Positions 1 to 8,656 of a stretch of DNA of 64,000 bases are shown piece by piece. Source of the stretch: Sphingomonas sp. LC-1 (GTDB taxonomy: Bacteria > Pseudomonadota > Alphaproteobacteria > Sphingomonadales > Sphingomonadaceae); contig NZ_JANZXB010000001.1 in the NCBI RefSeq assembly GCF_025371035.1, forward strand, positions 1-64,000, given 5' to 3'. The notes below the pieces were generated by a model, which did no database searches, was not told the DNA's origin, and worked only from the letters and a program-made list of their open reading frames with translations. A program made the translations under genes and the position numbers. Within the stretch, counting starts at the first letter, position 1. Every line of letters starts with the position of its first letter.

Positions 1-1
1 C

Positions 2-229
2 GCCGATCGTTATCCGGGATCGCGGCTGCTCTACATTTATGTGAAAAAGGCGCATCTGGACGCCATTCCCGGCCTCAGGCGCTTTCTGGCGCTCTATGCG
101 CAGAATTGGGGTGCAGGCGGGCCGCTGACCCGGCGCGGGCTGATTGCATCACCCGCTCCCGTCCAGGCCCGTGCGCAAGCGATCATTGCGAACGAAATTG
201 CGCTCGACCCGGCCGGGCTGCCGTCGTGA
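2..229 (+). CDS. pstS: Phosphate ABC transporter substrate-binding protein PstS, C-terminal end (partial)
   Basis: This is the last 75 residues of the periplasmic phosphate-binding protein that feeds PstCA. The stretch RYPGSRLLYIYVKKAH followed by IPGLRRFL is the typical C-terminal end of PstS. The gene enters from outside the window, so its start and signal peptide are not visible. It ends at TGA 227-229, overlapping by four bases a GTG that would start the first-copy pstC. The same tail is repeated at 442-669 by the duplication. If the duplication is an artefact, only one tail exists in the genome. Confidence 0.8.
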   Translation, partial: ADRYPGSRLLYIYVKKAHLDAIPGLRRFLALYAQNWGAGGPLTRRGLIASPAPVQARAQAIIANEIALDPAGLPS

Positions 230-669
230 ACGGCATCATTCTCCTGATCCTGATTCTGGGGCTGGGCATCATCGCCTGGGCCTCGACACGGATGCGCGCG
301 CTCGGCTTTCGGCGACGGTCGAGCGTGCGGGTCAGTTCGCTGCCCCATCATCATGGCTGGTATGTCGCATTGTGGACGGCGGTGCCGCCGCTGATCTTTC
401 TCATCATCTGGTCCGCCACCTCGCCCGCGCTCGTGACCGACGCCGATCGTTATCCGGGATCGCGGCTGCTCTACATTTATGTGAAAAAGGCGCATCTGGA
501 CGCCATTCCCGGCCTCAGGCGCTTTCTGGCGCTCTATGCGCAGAATTGGGGTGCAGGCGGGCCGCTGACCCGGCGCGGGCTGATTGCATCACCCGCTCCC
601 GTCCAGGCCCGTGCGCAAGCGATCATTGCGAACGAAATTGCGCTCGACCCGGCCGGGCTGCCGTCGTGA
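226..669 (+). pseudogene. Chimeric reading frame: PstC N-terminus joined to PstS C-terminus
   Basis: A frame of 147 codons opens at GTG 226, the position equivalent to the true pstC start at 666. It encodes about 72 residues of the PstC N-terminus, including its hydrophobic segments, then crosses the duplication junction at 440/441 into the last 75 residues of PstS. It is a by-product of the 440-bp duplication and has no expected function. It would place a PstS tail behind a membrane anchor if translated. It disappears if the duplication is an assembly error. Confidence 0.7.
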
Positions 670-2042
670 ACGGCATCATTCTCCTGATCCTGATTCTGGG
701 GCTGGGCATCATCGCCTGGGCCTCGACACGGATGCGCGCGCTCGGCTTTCGGCGACGGTCGAGCGTGCGGGTCAGTTCGCTGCCCCATCATCATGGCTGG
801 TATGTCGCATTGTGGACGGCGGTGCCGCCGCTGATCTTTCTCATCATCTGGTCCGCCACCTCGCCCGCGCTCGTGACCGACATGGTCCTGCGCGTACCCG
901 CCGCCGCGCAACTACCCCCGCCCGGTTTCGAGCGGGCGGCGATCCTGTCCGAAGCGCGAGCGCTGGCGGCCGGGCGCGCGCAGGGCGCGTTCCATGCTCT
1001 GTCCCGCACGCTGGCCCCGGCCTACGATCGAGCGCAGACCCGGTTCGACTGGATCGCGACCGCCATCGTCCTGCTCCTCGCGCTGGCGGGAGGCGCCTAT
1101 GCCTATCTGCGTGTGAAGCCCAACTTCTCCGCGCGAACCCGGATCGAGCGGGTGGTGCTGGGATTGCTGCTTGCGGCATCATTGATCGCGATCCTGACCA
1201 CCGCCGGCATCGTGGCGTCCCTACTATACGAGGCGGGGCGCTTTTTTTCGGTGGTGCCCGTCACCGACTTCCTGTTCGGAACGCATTGGAGCCCGCAGGT
1301 CATCGACCCGCGCGATCCGGGCGCGTCGCTGGGCGCGGTGCCGCTATTCTGGGGCACCTTCTTCATCGGCGCGGTGATCGCCATGGCGGTCGCCATTCCC
1401 TTCGGCCTGATGAGCGCCATCTACCTGACGCAATATGCCCAGCCGCGCGCGCGCCGGATCATGAAGCCGGTGCTGGAGGTGCTCGCGGGTATTCCGACCG
1501 TGGTCTATGGCTATTTCGCCGCGCTGACCGTCGCGCCAGCCGTCCGCCAGTTCGCGGTTGCCATTGGCATCGACTGGGCATCCTCCGAAAGTGCACTGGC
1601 GGCGGGGCTCGTCATGGGTGTGATGATCATCCCCTTTGTCTCCTCCATGGCTGATGACAGCTTGGCCGCGGTGCCCAGCGCGATGCGCGACGGCAGTCTG
1701 GCGATGGGCGCGACGCCGTCCGAGACGATCACCCGCGTCATGCTGCCTGCCGCATTACCCGGCGTCGTGGGCGGCGTATTGCTGGCCGTCAGCCGCGCGA
1801 TCGGCGAGACGATGATCGTCGTCATGGCGGCGAGCGGCGTCGCGACCCTGACCGCCAATCCCTTTGCGAGCACGACGACGGTGACGCGCCAGATCGTCGA
1901 TCTGCTGACCGGAGAAGCCGAGTTCGACAGCCCCAAGACGCTGGCGGCCTTCGCGCTGGGCCTGACGCTGTTCGTCATCACGCTGTTGCTCAACATCGTC
2001 GCGCTGAGCGTGGTGAAGCGCTATCGGGAATCCTATGAATAG
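666..2042 (+). CDS. pstC: Phosphate ABC transporter permease PstC
   Basis: This is an inner-membrane permease subunit of the high-affinity phosphate importer PstSCAB, 458 residues. The C-terminal 270 residues form the binding-protein-dependent permease domain, with the EAA-type segment around GVMIIPFVSSM, GATPSETI and RAIGETM. The N-terminal half is extended relative to enterobacterial PstC and carries two hydrophobic stretches and a polar loop, as in other alphaproteobacteria. The start chosen is GTG 666, which overlaps the pstS stop by four bases (GTGA). The gene overlaps pstA by eight bases. Expression is normally PhoB-dependent, but the operon promoter lies outside the window. Confidence 0.93.
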   Translation: MNGIILLILILGLGIIAWASTRMRALGFRRRSSVRVSSLPHHHGWYVALWTAVPPLIFLIIWSATSPALVTDMVLRVPAAAQLPPPGFERAAILSEARALAAGRAQGAFHALSRTLAPAYDRAQTRFDWIATAIVLLLALAGGAYAYLRVKPNFSARTRIERVVLGLLLAASLIAILTTAGIVASLLYEAGRFFSVVPVTDFLFGTHWSPQVIDPRDPGASLGAVPLFWGTFFIGAVIAMAVAIPFGLMSAIYLTQYAQPRARRIMKPVLEVLAGIPTVVYGYFAALTVAPAVRQFAVAIGIDWASSESALAAGLVMGVMIIPFVSSMADDSLAAVPSAMRDGSLAMGATPSETITRVMLPAALPGVVGGVLLAVSRAIGETMIVVMAASGVATLTANPFASTTTVTRQIVDLLTGEAEFDSPKTLAAFALGLTLFVITLLLNIVALSVVKRYRESYE

Positions 2043-3291
2043 GCCGTCCTCCCCCAAAGGTTGGGACAGCCCGGCGATGGAGCGCCGGTTGCGCCGTCGT
2101 CATGCCGCAGAGCGTCGCTTTCGTCGGATCGGCGCGGCCGCCGTCGCGCTGTCGGCTGCTTTTCTGGCCTTTCTGTTGGTCACGATGATCGCACAGGGTT
2201 ACCGCGGTTTCACCGAGACGCGGGTGACCGTGCCGATCGACCTGGCGAAAGCCCGACTGCCGATCGAGCCCGCCCGGCTGAAGGGGCGCGGGGCGGATCT
2301 GGCGCTGGCGGGCGCAGGGCTGGAGGATGCGGTCGACCGGGCGGCGACGAGCGCCTTCGGGCCGGACGGGGTCGACCTGTTGTCGCCGGGCGCGTGGATC
2401 GTAGTGCGCGATGCCGTCAAGGCCGATCCCTCGCTGCTTCATCGCACGACCAGCTTCGCCCTGCCCGTCGCAAGCCCCTATGACGTCGCCGCCAAGGGCG
2501 AAGGCACGCCGGAGGCCGAGCGCGTCATAGTGCGGTTGCAGGCGCGCGGATCGGTGTCGAGCGGCTGGAATAGCGGCTTTCTGCGCAATGCCGACGCCAC
2601 CGATCCGACCCGGGTGGGCATTTGGGGCGCGGCCAAGGGCTCGCTGCTGACCATGCTGGTCACGCTGGCGCTCGCCTTTCCCATCGGCGTGCTCGCGGCG
2701 CTCTATCTCGAGGAATATGCGCCCAAGAATCGGTGGACCGACATGATCGAGGTGTCGATCAACAATCTGGCGGCGGTCCCCTCGATCATCTTCGGCTTGC
2801 TGGGGCTGGCGGTGTTCCTCGGCAGCTTCGGCCTGCCGCGCTCGGCGCCTTTGGTCGGCGGGCTGACGCTGGCGCTGATGACCATGCCGGTGATCGTCAT
2901 CGCGGGGCGCAACGCGATCAAGGGCGTGCCGCCGTCGATCCGCGACGCCGCGCTGGCGGTCGGCGCGTCGCGGGTGCAGGTGATCTTTCACCATGTCCTT
3001 CCCCTCGCCCTGCCCGGCATCCTGACGGGCACGATCATCGGCATGGCACGCGCATTGGGAGAGACCGCTCCGCTGCTGATGATCGGGATGCGCGCCTTCA
3101 TCGCCGCCCCGCCGCAGGGGCTGGCCGACCCCGCGACCGTCTTGCCGGTCCAGATCTTCCTCTGGTCGGATCAGGTCGATCGCGGCTTCATCGAAAAGAC
3201 CTCTGCCGCGATCATCGTTCTTCTCATTTTCCTGCTCGCGATGAACGGGCTGGCCATCTATCTTCGCAATCGGTTCGAGACACGCTGGTGA
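2035..3291 (+). CDS. pstA: Phosphate ABC transporter permease PstA
   Basis: This is the second membrane subunit of the phosphate importer, 418 residues. It has one N-terminal membrane segment ([15 protein letters not shown] region), a long periplasmic insertion of about 150 residues, then a permease core with the signature [20 protein letters not shown] and [10 protein letters not shown]. The N-terminal extension is typical of alphaproteobacterial PstA. The start ATG lies inside the last codons of pstC (8-bp overlap) and the stop overlaps the GTG of pstB, indicating tight translational coupling. Confidence 0.93.
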   Translation: MNRPSSPKGWDSPAMERRLRRRHAAERRFRRIGAAAVALSAAFLAFLLVTMIAQGYRGFTETRVTVPIDLAKARLPIEPARLKGRGADLALAGAGLEDAVDRAATSAFGPDGVDLLSPGAWIVVRDAVKADPSLLHRTTSFALPVASPYDVAAKGEGTPEAERVIVRLQARGSVSSGWNSGFLRNADATDPTRVGIWGAAKGSLLTMLVTLALAFPIGVLAALYLEEYAPKNRWTDMIEVSINNLAAVPSIIFGLLGLAVFLGSFGLPRSAPLVGGLTLALMTMPVIVIAGRNAIKGVPPSIRDAALAVGASRVQVIFHHVLPLALPGILTGTIIGMARALGETAPLLMIGMRAFIAAPPQGLADPATVLPVQIFLWSDQVDRGFIEKTSAAIIVLLIFLLAMNGLAIYLRNRFETRW

Positions 3292-4049
3292 CCACCCCCA
3301 AGATTAGCGCGCGCAACGTCAGCGTCTCCTATGGCGCCAAGCAGGCGATCCACGGCATCTCGATCGATGTCGATATGGATCACGTCATCGCCTTTATCGG
3401 CCCCTCGGGCTGCGGCAAGTCGACCTTCCTGCGCACGCTGAACCGGATGAACGACACCATCGCATCGGCGCGGGTGACGGGCGACGTCCTGCTCGACGGC
3501 CAGGACATCTACGCGCCCGAGATGGACGTGGTGCAGTTGCGCGCCCGTGTCGGCATGGTGTTCCAGAAGCCCAATCCTTTCCCGAAGTCGATCTTCGAGA
3601 ATGTCGCTTATGGTCCGCGAATCCACGGCTTGGCCTCATCCCGGGCCGAGCTGGACATGATCGTCGAGCGTTCGCTGACCCGTGCCGGCCTGTGGAACGA
3701 GGTCAAGGACCGGCTGTGGGAAAGCGGCACCGCCTTGTCGGGCGGCCAGCAGCAGCGGCTTTGCATCGCGCGCGCCATCGCGGTCGACCCGGAAGTCATC
3801 CTGATGGACGAGCCGTGCAGCGCGCTGGACCCCATTGCGACCGCGCGGATCGAGGAACTGATCCACGATCTTCGTGGCCGCTACGCCATCGCGATCGTCA
3901 CCCATAACATGCAACAGGCCGCCCGCGTCTCCCAGCGGACAGCCTTTTTCCACCTCGGCACCTTGGTCGAGTACGGAAAGACGTCCGACATCTTCACGAA
4001 CCCGAAGGAAGAGCGGACGAAGGACTATATTACCGGCCGTTACGGCTGA
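3288..4049 (+). CDS. pstB: Phosphate ABC transporter ATP-binding protein PstB
   Basis: This is the cytoplasmic ATPase of the PstSCAB importer, 253 residues, the usual family length. Walker A is GPSGCGKST (residues 38-46), the ABC signature LSGGQQQR (about 150-157), and Walker B VILMDEP (about 170-176) followed by CSALDP. The family-typical [10 protein letters not shown] is also present. The start is GTG 3288, overlapping the pstA stop (GTGA). Eleven bases separate it from phoU. Confidence 0.97.
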   Translation: MTTPKISARNVSVSYGAKQAIHGISIDVDMDHVIAFIGPSGCGKSTFLRTLNRMNDTIASARVTGDVLLDGQDIYAPEMDVVQLRARVGMVFQKPNPFPKSIFENVAYGPRIHGLASSRAELDMIVERSLTRAGLWNEVKDRLWESGTALSGGQQQRLCIARAIAVDPEVILMDEPCSALDPIATARIEELIHDLRGRYAIAIVTHNMQQAARVSQRTAFFHLGTLVEYGKTSDIFTNPKEERTKDYITGRYG

Positions 4050-4060
4050 GGACGAGGATC

Positions 4061-4744
4061 ATGGACCACACCGTAAAGGCATTCGACAACGATATCGGCC
4101 GCTTGCGCGGGCTGATCAGCCAGATGGGCGGATTGGCCGAGGAAGCGATCGCCAATGCGATCCGCGCGCTGCAACGCTCCGACCTGGAACTGGCGCGCAA
4201 GGTTCGCGAGGACGACAAGGCGATCGACCTGATCGAGGCGGAGGTCGAGCGGCTGGCGGTGCGCACCATCGCGCTGCGGGCGCCGATGGCCAACGACCTG
4301 CGCGAGGTCGTCGCCGCACTGAAGATCGCCAGCGTCGTCGAGCGGATCGGCGACTATGCCAAGAACATCGCCAAGCGCGTGCCGATGATCGAGAGCGAGG
4401 ACCGGATCGAGCCCGTCTCGATCCTGCCCGCCATGGCGCGGATCGCCTCGGCGATGGTGCATGACGTGCTCGACGCCTTCGCCGCGCGCGATGCCGAGGC
4501 GGCGGTCCGGGTCCGCGACAGCGACAGCGCACTCGACGATTTCTACGATTCCATCTTCCGCACGCTCGTCACCCATATGGTCGAGAATCCCAAGACGATC
4601 GGCCAGGTCGCGCACCTGCTGTTCATCGCCAAGAATCTCGAACGGATCGGTGACCATGCGACCAACGTCGCGGAAATGGTCTATTTTGCCGCCACCGGCA
4701 CCCAGATGGGTGAGCGGGACCGCGGCGGCACTTGGCCTTCTTGA
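4061..4744 (+). CDS. phoU: Phosphate signalling regulator PhoU
   Basis: This is a 227-residue cytoplasmic all-helical protein with two tandem PhoU repeats, including conserved E(R)IGDYAKNIAKR in the first and ERIGDHATNVAE in the second. PhoU links the Pst transporter to the PhoR/PhoB system and restrains phosphate uptake when phosphate is plentiful. It sits between pstB and phoB in the canonical pst operon order. The start ATG 4061 is preceded by GAGGA. Confidence 0.95.
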   Translation: MDHTVKAFDNDIGRLRGLISQMGGLAEEAIANAIRALQRSDLELARKVREDDKAIDLIEAEVERLAVRTIALRAPMANDLREVVAALKIASVVERIGDYAKNIAKRVPMIESEDRIEPVSILPAMARIASAMVHDVLDAFAARDAEAAVRVRDSDSALDDFYDSIFRTLVTHMVENPKTIGQVAHLLFIAKNLERIGDHATNVAEMVYFAATGTQMGERDRGGTWPS

Positions 4745-4757
4745 GGGAACAGGCACG

Positions 4758-5450
4758 ATGGCACGGGTAAAGATGTTGCTGGTCGAGGACGACGCCGCGC
4801 TCGCGGAGCTGCTCGTCTTCCATTTCAAGCGCGAGGATTTCGAGGTTGCCCACACGCCCGACGGCGAGGAGGCGTTGCTGCTGGCGCGCGAAAGCACGCC
4901 CGACATCGTCCTGCTCGACTGGATGGTCGAGGGGATTTCGGGGATCGAGGTGTGCCGCCGCCTGCGTCGCTCGCCGGAAACCGCGAACGTGCCGATCATC
5001 ATGCTGACCGCGCGCGGCGAGGAAGAGGACCGGGTGCGTGGGCTGGAGACGGGCGCGGACGATTATGTCACCAAGCCCTTCTCCCCGCGCGAACTGGTCG
5101 CCCGCGTCGGCGCGGTGCTGCGCCGGGTGCGCCCGGCCCTGGCGGGCGAGGCGCTGACCTATGCCGATATCGAGATGGACACGGTCGGCCACAAGGTGCG
5201 CCGCGCGGGCGAGGTCGTCTCGCTCGGGCCCACCGAATTCCGGCTGCTCAAGCATTTCCTGGAGCATCCGGGCTGGGTCTTCTCGCGCGAACGGTTGCTC
5301 GACGCCGTTTGGGGGCATGACTCCGACATCGAGAGCCGGACCGTCGACGTGCATATCCGCCGCCTGCGCAAGGCGATCAATATCGGCGATCGTCCCGACA
5401 TCATCCGCACGGTCCGCTCGGCAGGTTACTCGCTCGACGCGGGCGGCTGA
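4758..5450 (+). CDS. phoB: Phosphate regulon response regulator PhoB
   Basis: This is an OmpR-type response regulator of 230 residues. The receiver domain has acidic pair D11/D12, phospho-acceptor D54 and the conserved lysine in YVTKPFS. The C-terminal winged helix has the OmpR/PhoB pattern (GPTEFRLLKHFL, SRERLLDAVWG, TVDVHIRRLRK). It activates pst and other Pho genes when phosphorylated by PhoR. The start ATG 4758 has GAGGGAA upstream. No phoR is in view, and it may lie upstream of pstS outside the window. Confidence 0.96.
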   Translation: MARVKMLLVEDDAALAELLVFHFKREDFEVAHTPDGEEALLLARESTPDIVLLDWMVEGISGIEVCRRLRRSPETANVPIIMLTARGEEEDRVRGLETGADDYVTKPFSPRELVARVGAVLRRVRPALAGEALTYADIEMDTVGHKVRRAGEVVSLGPTEFRLLKHFLEHPGWVFSRERLLDAVWGHDSDIESRTVDVHIRRLRKAINIGDRPDIIRTVRSAGYSLDAGG

Positions 5451-5556
5451 AAAAAGTGTCAGGATCGGGTCGCAAGCGAAACGAGGGAGCCAAGTGGGGT
5501 ATGAGGCGTTCTGCCCCACGCGCTAACGCACTTGCGCTTCCGAACAGGAGATACGC

Positions 5557-5904
5557 ATGAAGCTCGTTTTTCTGGCCGCCACCGCGCTGATGGCCATGCC
5601 CGCCGTGGCTCAGACCACGCCCCAGACCGACACCACCACGCAGGCCGGGGTGCAGGCCGGAGCCTCGACCGACACCTCGGGTTCGATGCAGGCGAACGCC
5701 GCCGCGTCCGCCGCGACGATGACCGCCGGTGGCTATCAACCCGCGCAGCCGCCCATGGCCTCGCCGCCGGCCCCGGGTGCGCCGGTCGTGTTCCAGCAGG
5801 CGCCGAGCCCGTCGCAGGCCTATCCGGCCCCGGCTCCGCTCAAAAGCTATCCGATCTGTAAAAAGGGTCAGTTTGACCAATGTCGCCAGCGCGGCGGCAA
5901 GTAA
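5557..5904 (+). CDS. Small secreted Ala/Pro-rich protein of unknown function
   Basis: This 115-residue protein has a clear Sec signal peptide (MKLVFLAATALMAMPAVAQ, cleavage after AVAQ). The mature part is low complexity: Thr/Gln/Ala-rich, then Pro/Ala-rich, ending in a basic Cys-containing tail (SYPICKKGQFDQCRQRGGK). A good ribosome site (CAGGAG) precedes the ATG. It lies alone between phoB and a strong terminator. I do not recognise a functional domain. The two cysteines at the end could form a disulphide in the periplasm. Confidence 0.7.
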   Translation: MKLVFLAATALMAMPAVAQTTPQTDTTTQAGVQAGASTDTSGSMQANAAASAATMTAGGYQPAQPPMASPPAPGAPVVFQQAPSPSQAYPAPAPLKSYPICKKGQFDQCRQRGGK

Positions 5905-5930
5905 CCGCCCCGCACTGTCGCGACAAAGCA

Positions 5931-5960
5931 ACGCCGGTCCCTCGCGGGGCCGGCGTTTTC
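5931..5960 (+). terminator. Rho-independent terminator after the small secreted protein
   Basis: An 11-bp stem (ACGCCGG pairing CCGGCGT at 5931-5937/5950-5956, extended by one G-T and three G-C pairs) closes a TCGC tetraloop and is followed by TTTTC. It lies 27 bases after the stop codon of the secreted protein gene. Confidence 0.85.
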
Positions 5961-6292
5961 TATTCCTCGACCAGTTTCATCAGTCGCCGCTCGACCGGGG
6001 CCAAGACCGGCCCGAGTTCGTGCCCGCGCTTTAGCACCGCCCCGCCCTCGCCGATCAAGGCCCACATGCCCTGGCGATTGCGAAGCGCCGGCCGCTTCTC
6101 GATCCGATATTCGGGACGCTCGGCGGTTCGGCGAAATGCGGAAAATATGGCGGCGTCGCGGCCCAGGTCCATGGCGTAATCGCGCCAGTGTCCGGCGGCC
6201 ACCATCCGGCCGTACAGGTCCAATATGCGGTTCAGTTCGCCGCGGTCGAACCCGACCTGACCGGGCGACTTGGGGAAGGGAACAACTCCCAT
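5960..6292 (-). CDS. DUF2794 domain-containing protein
   Basis: This 110-residue soluble protein matches the alphaproteobacterial DUF2794 family in length and in segments such as GQVGFDRGELNRIL, YAMDLGRDAAIFSAF and the basic EKRPALRNRQGMWAL. Its function is unknown. The ATG overlaps the stop of the upstream serine acetyltransferase gene by one base (TGATG), so the two are translationally coupled. The stop lies at the foot of the terminator that serves the convergent gene. Confidence 0.7.
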   Translation of the reverse strand: MGVVPFPKSPGQVGFDRGELNRILDLYGRMVAAGHWRDYAMDLGRDAAIFSAFRRTAERPEYRIEKRPALRNRQGMWALIGEGGAVLKRGHELGPVLAPVERRLMKLVEE

Positions 6293-6975
6293 CAGGCGCG
6301 GTCGCGCTCCTCTTCCCGCTCGGCCAGTACCGCATCTAGCCGCCGCCGCATGGTATCCAGTTCGCAGCGCAGCATCTCGATCTTCTGCGTCTGCGGGTCG
6401 AACATCTCGGAGCATGGCGTGCCATAGGGGACGAAGCGCCGCTCCGGCGCAACCCCGCCCTCGACGACGGTCGGACGCGCGGGGATGCCGACCATCACCG
6501 CGCCTTCGGGCACATCGCGAGTGACGACCGCATTGGCCCCGACACGCGCTCGCGGTCCGACGGTGATCGGGCCCAAGACCTGCGCGCCGGAGCCGACAAT
6601 GGCTCCGTCCATCAATGTCGGGTGACGCTTGCCCGCCACGCCATTGTCGGGGCTGGTCCCGCCCAGCGTGACACATTGATAGATGGTGACGTCGTCACCG
6701 ATCTCCGCCGTTTCCCCGATCACGACGAAGCCATGGTCGATGAAGAAATTGCGACCGATCTTGGCACCGGGGTGGATGTCGATCGCGGTCAGGAAGCGGG
6801 TGAAGTGGTTGACCAGCCGCGCGAGAAAGAAGGCGCGGGCGCGGTACAGCCGATGCGCGACCCGGTGACCCGCCAAGGCCCATACGCCCGGATAAAGCAG
6901 GATTTCCGCACGCGAATGCGGTGCAGGGTCCCGGGCCCGGATCGAATCGAGATAGGCGGCCAAACGGCTCGGCAT
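6292..6975 (-). CDS. cysE: Serine O-acetyltransferase
   Basis: This enzyme transfers acetyl from acetyl-CoA to L-serine, the first step of cysteine synthesis. The 227-residue protein has a helical N-terminus and a left-handed beta-helix of hexapeptide repeats, with HPGAKIG, IDHGFVVIGETA and VTLGGTS being diagnostic of CysE/EpsC. The tail (about 45 residues, ending in a charged coiled-coil-like helix) is longer than the minimum. Start 6975 is preferred because GGGGA lies seven bases upstream. An in-frame ATG at 6981 is almost on top of that site. It is divergent from a TauE/SafE permease, which may also handle sulfur compounds. Confidence 0.9.
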   Translation of the reverse strand: MPSRLAAYLDSIRARDPAPHSRAEILLYPGVWALAGHRVAHRLYRARAFFLARLVNHFTRFLTAIDIHPGAKIGRNFFIDHGFVVIGETAEIGDDVTIYQCVTLGGTSPDNGVAGKRHPTLMDGAIVGSGAQVLGPITVGPRARVGANAVVTRDVPEGAVMVGIPARPTVVEGGVAPERRFVPYGTPCSEMFDPQTQKIEMLRCELDTMRRRLDAVLAEREEERDRA

Positions 6976-7132
6976 GAGCATGTCCCCAGATGCGATAGGT
7001 GCATTTAAGCACAGCGTTCCCTGAAATCCAGATAGCCGGTCGAGACATGGCTTCGCGACAAACTCTATCTTTGTTGCAGCGTTGGTTTCGACACGGCATG
7101 GCCTCCCGGCCGCAAACCCCCTAGGAGACATG

Positions 7133-7897
7133 ATGGACCCGACCAGTAGCGAACTGATCCACATCCTGCCGTTCGTGGCTGTCGGCTTTGCCGCGCAGGT
7201 GGTCGACGGTGCATTGGGCATGGCGTTCGGCGTGATCTCCAACACGCTGCTCATCAGCCTGGGCGTGCCGCCCGCCGCCGCCTCGGCCGGAGTCCACAGT
7301 GTCGAGACCTTTACCACCGCTGTGTCGGGGATCAGCCATGCGGTCCAGCGCAACGTCAACTGGCGGCTGTTTCTGCGCCTGATGATCCCGGGCGTGATCG
7401 GCGGGGCGCTGGGTGCCTATGTCCTGTCCAATGTCGACGCGGCGGTCGTAAAGCCCTTCATCCTCGCCTATCTGACCGGCATTGGCCTTTATCTGCTGAT
7501 CCGCGCCTGGCGGCACAAGACGCATGTCCGAGAGCCCAAGGTGGTCGAGCCGCTGGGCTTTCTCGGCGGTTTTCTCGATGCGGCGGGCGGTGGCGGCTGG
7601 GGGCCGGTGGTGACCTCCAACCTGCTGGCGCAGGGCGCCGCGCCCCGAACGACGATCGGGACGGTCAACACCGCCGAATTCTTTCTGACGACCACGATTT
7701 CGGCGACGTTCATCAGCCAGTTGGGATGGGGAGCCTTCACCATGGCGACGGTCGGGCTGCTGATCGGGGGCATTTTCGCCGCGCCGTTCGGGGCGATGCT
7801 GGCCAAGCGCGTCCCGCCGCGTGTGCTGCTGGCGTTGGTCGGGATCATCCTGACGCTGACCAGCTTTTGGGGATTGTATCAGGCGGTCAGCGGCTGA
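7133..7897 (+). CDS. Sulfite exporter TauE/SafE family permease
   Basis: This integral membrane protein of 254 residues has about eight hydrophobic segments. The two TauE/SafE repeats are visible: AAQVVDGALGMAFGV near the N-terminus and GFLDAAGGGGWGPVV mid-protein, followed by the conserved GTVNTAEFF. Family members move sulfite, sulfonates or other organosulfur anions, and the substrate here is unknown. Two ATGs are adjacent (7130 and 7133). AGGAG spacing favours 7133. Its divergent neighbour cysE makes a link to sulfur metabolism plausible but unproven. Confidence 0.85.
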   Translation: MDPTSSELIHILPFVAVGFAAQVVDGALGMAFGVISNTLLISLGVPPAAASAGVHSVETFTTAVSGISHAVQRNVNWRLFLRLMIPGVIGGALGAYVLSNVDAAVVKPFILAYLTGIGLYLLIRAWRHKTHVREPKVVEPLGFLGGFLDAAGGGGWGPVVTSNLLAQGAAPRTTIGTVNTAEFFLTTTISATFISQLGWGAFTMATVGLLIGGIFAAPFGAMLAKRVPPRVLLALVGIILTLTSFWGLYQAVSG

Positions 7898-7901
7898 ACC
7901 G

Positions 7902-8006
7902 TTCATCCTGTCTCGCCGCAGACAGGACGAAGGGGCGGACCGATCGCGGAGCCGCCCCTCCAACCACCGCTTTGCGGAATCCGCGCCCCCCAAGCACCGC
8001 TTGGGG
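7902..8006. other. Three consecutive stem-loops between convergent genes
   Basis: The 119-bp gap between tauE and ahpD holds three perfect hairpins: TCCTGTCT/AGACAGGA (7906-7913/7920-7927), AGGGGCGG/CCGCCCCT (7931-7938/7952-7959) and CCCCAAGC/GCTTGGGG with a 3-nt loop (7988-7995/7999-8006). None has a long T tract. They probably act as transcription barriers for the convergent genes or as RNA 3'-end stabilisers. Confidence 0.6.
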
Positions 8007-8016
8007 AGGATCGGGT

Positions 8017-8538
8017 TCAGGCGATGGCCGAATGGACTGTCGCCACGGCCTGCATCACCGCCGCAATGCGCACCGCGGTCTGGATGATCTCCGCCGAGGC
8101 GCCCGCCTTCTTAAGCACCGCCTCATGCGCGTCGATGCACATGCCGCAGCCATTGATCGCCGACACGGCCAGGCTGAACAGTTCGAAGTCGATCTTGTCG
8201 ATGCCCGGTGCGCCGATCACGTTCATGCGCAGCTTGGCGGGCATGTTGCGATATTCCTGGTTTCCGGCCAGGTGGGTGAAGCGATAATAGACGTTGTTCA
8301 TCGCCATCACGGCCGCCGCCGCCCGCGCGGCGTTCGCCGCCTCGGGCGACAGCTTCGGCGCGCATTCGGCTTCGGCGGCCTCGACCAGCGGCTTGTGACC
8401 CGTGCCGTGCGCACAGGCGAGCAGCAGGCCGTATTTGCGCTGATCGTTGAGCACCGGCTCATTCAGCAGCGAGCCGACATTCAGGCGAATGTCCTTGGCG
8501 AAATCGGGCAACTGCCCGGCGAATTCCTTGAGAGACAT
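8017..8538 (-). CDS. ahpD: Alkyl hydroperoxide reductase AhpD (carboxymuconolactone-decarboxylase fold)
   Basis: AhpD is a 173-residue thiol-disulphide protein that recycles oxidised AhpC and has weak peroxidase activity itself. The catalytic CxxC is C131/C134 in INGCGMCIDAHE, with H138 in the proton relay and an upstream conserved glutamate. It lies 118 bp downstream of ahpC in the same direction, the same pairing as in mycobacteria and many alphaproteobacteria that lack AhpF. Confidence 0.95.
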   Translation of the reverse strand: MSLKEFAGQLPDFAKDIRLNVGSLLNEPVLNDQRKYGLLLACAHGTGHKPLVEAAEAECAPKLSPEAANAARAAAAVMAMNNVYYRFTHLAGNQEYRNMPAKLRMNVIGAPGIDKIDFELFSLAVSAINGCGMCIDAHEAVLKKAGASAEIIQTAVRIAAVMQAVATVHSAIA

Positions 8539-8656
8539 GGGATTGCTCCAGATACACGACGCCCCAGTCCGGGCCGCCGATCGCAATGGATCGGCAACCC
8601 TCGCCGGGGCGTCGGAGATAAGGGCCGGACGGCGATCGCGCCCCCGGCCCTGGTGA

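Larger units (their letters stand above)
1..880. repeat. 440-bp perfect tandem direct duplication
   Basis: Bases 1-440 and 441-880 are the same sequence read side by side. Each unit holds the last 75 codons of pstS plus the first 72 codons of pstC. Identity ends at base 881-882, where the real pstC continues. Because 440 is not a multiple of three, the junction at 440/441 joins the pstC beginning to the pstS tail in one open frame (226-669). The left limit cannot be seen because the window starts inside the first copy. It may be a genuine recent duplication or a contig-end assembly artefact. Confidence 0.95.

Noticed and set aside
226-669. A genuine PstC-PstS fusion protein
   Set aside because: The fusion arises only at the duplication junction and joins unrelated parts of two subunits. 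It is treated as a by-product.
5494-5519. GTGGGG/CCCCAC hairpin after phoB as a terminator
   Set aside because: The stem is only six pairs with a long loop and no T tract. Too weak to call.
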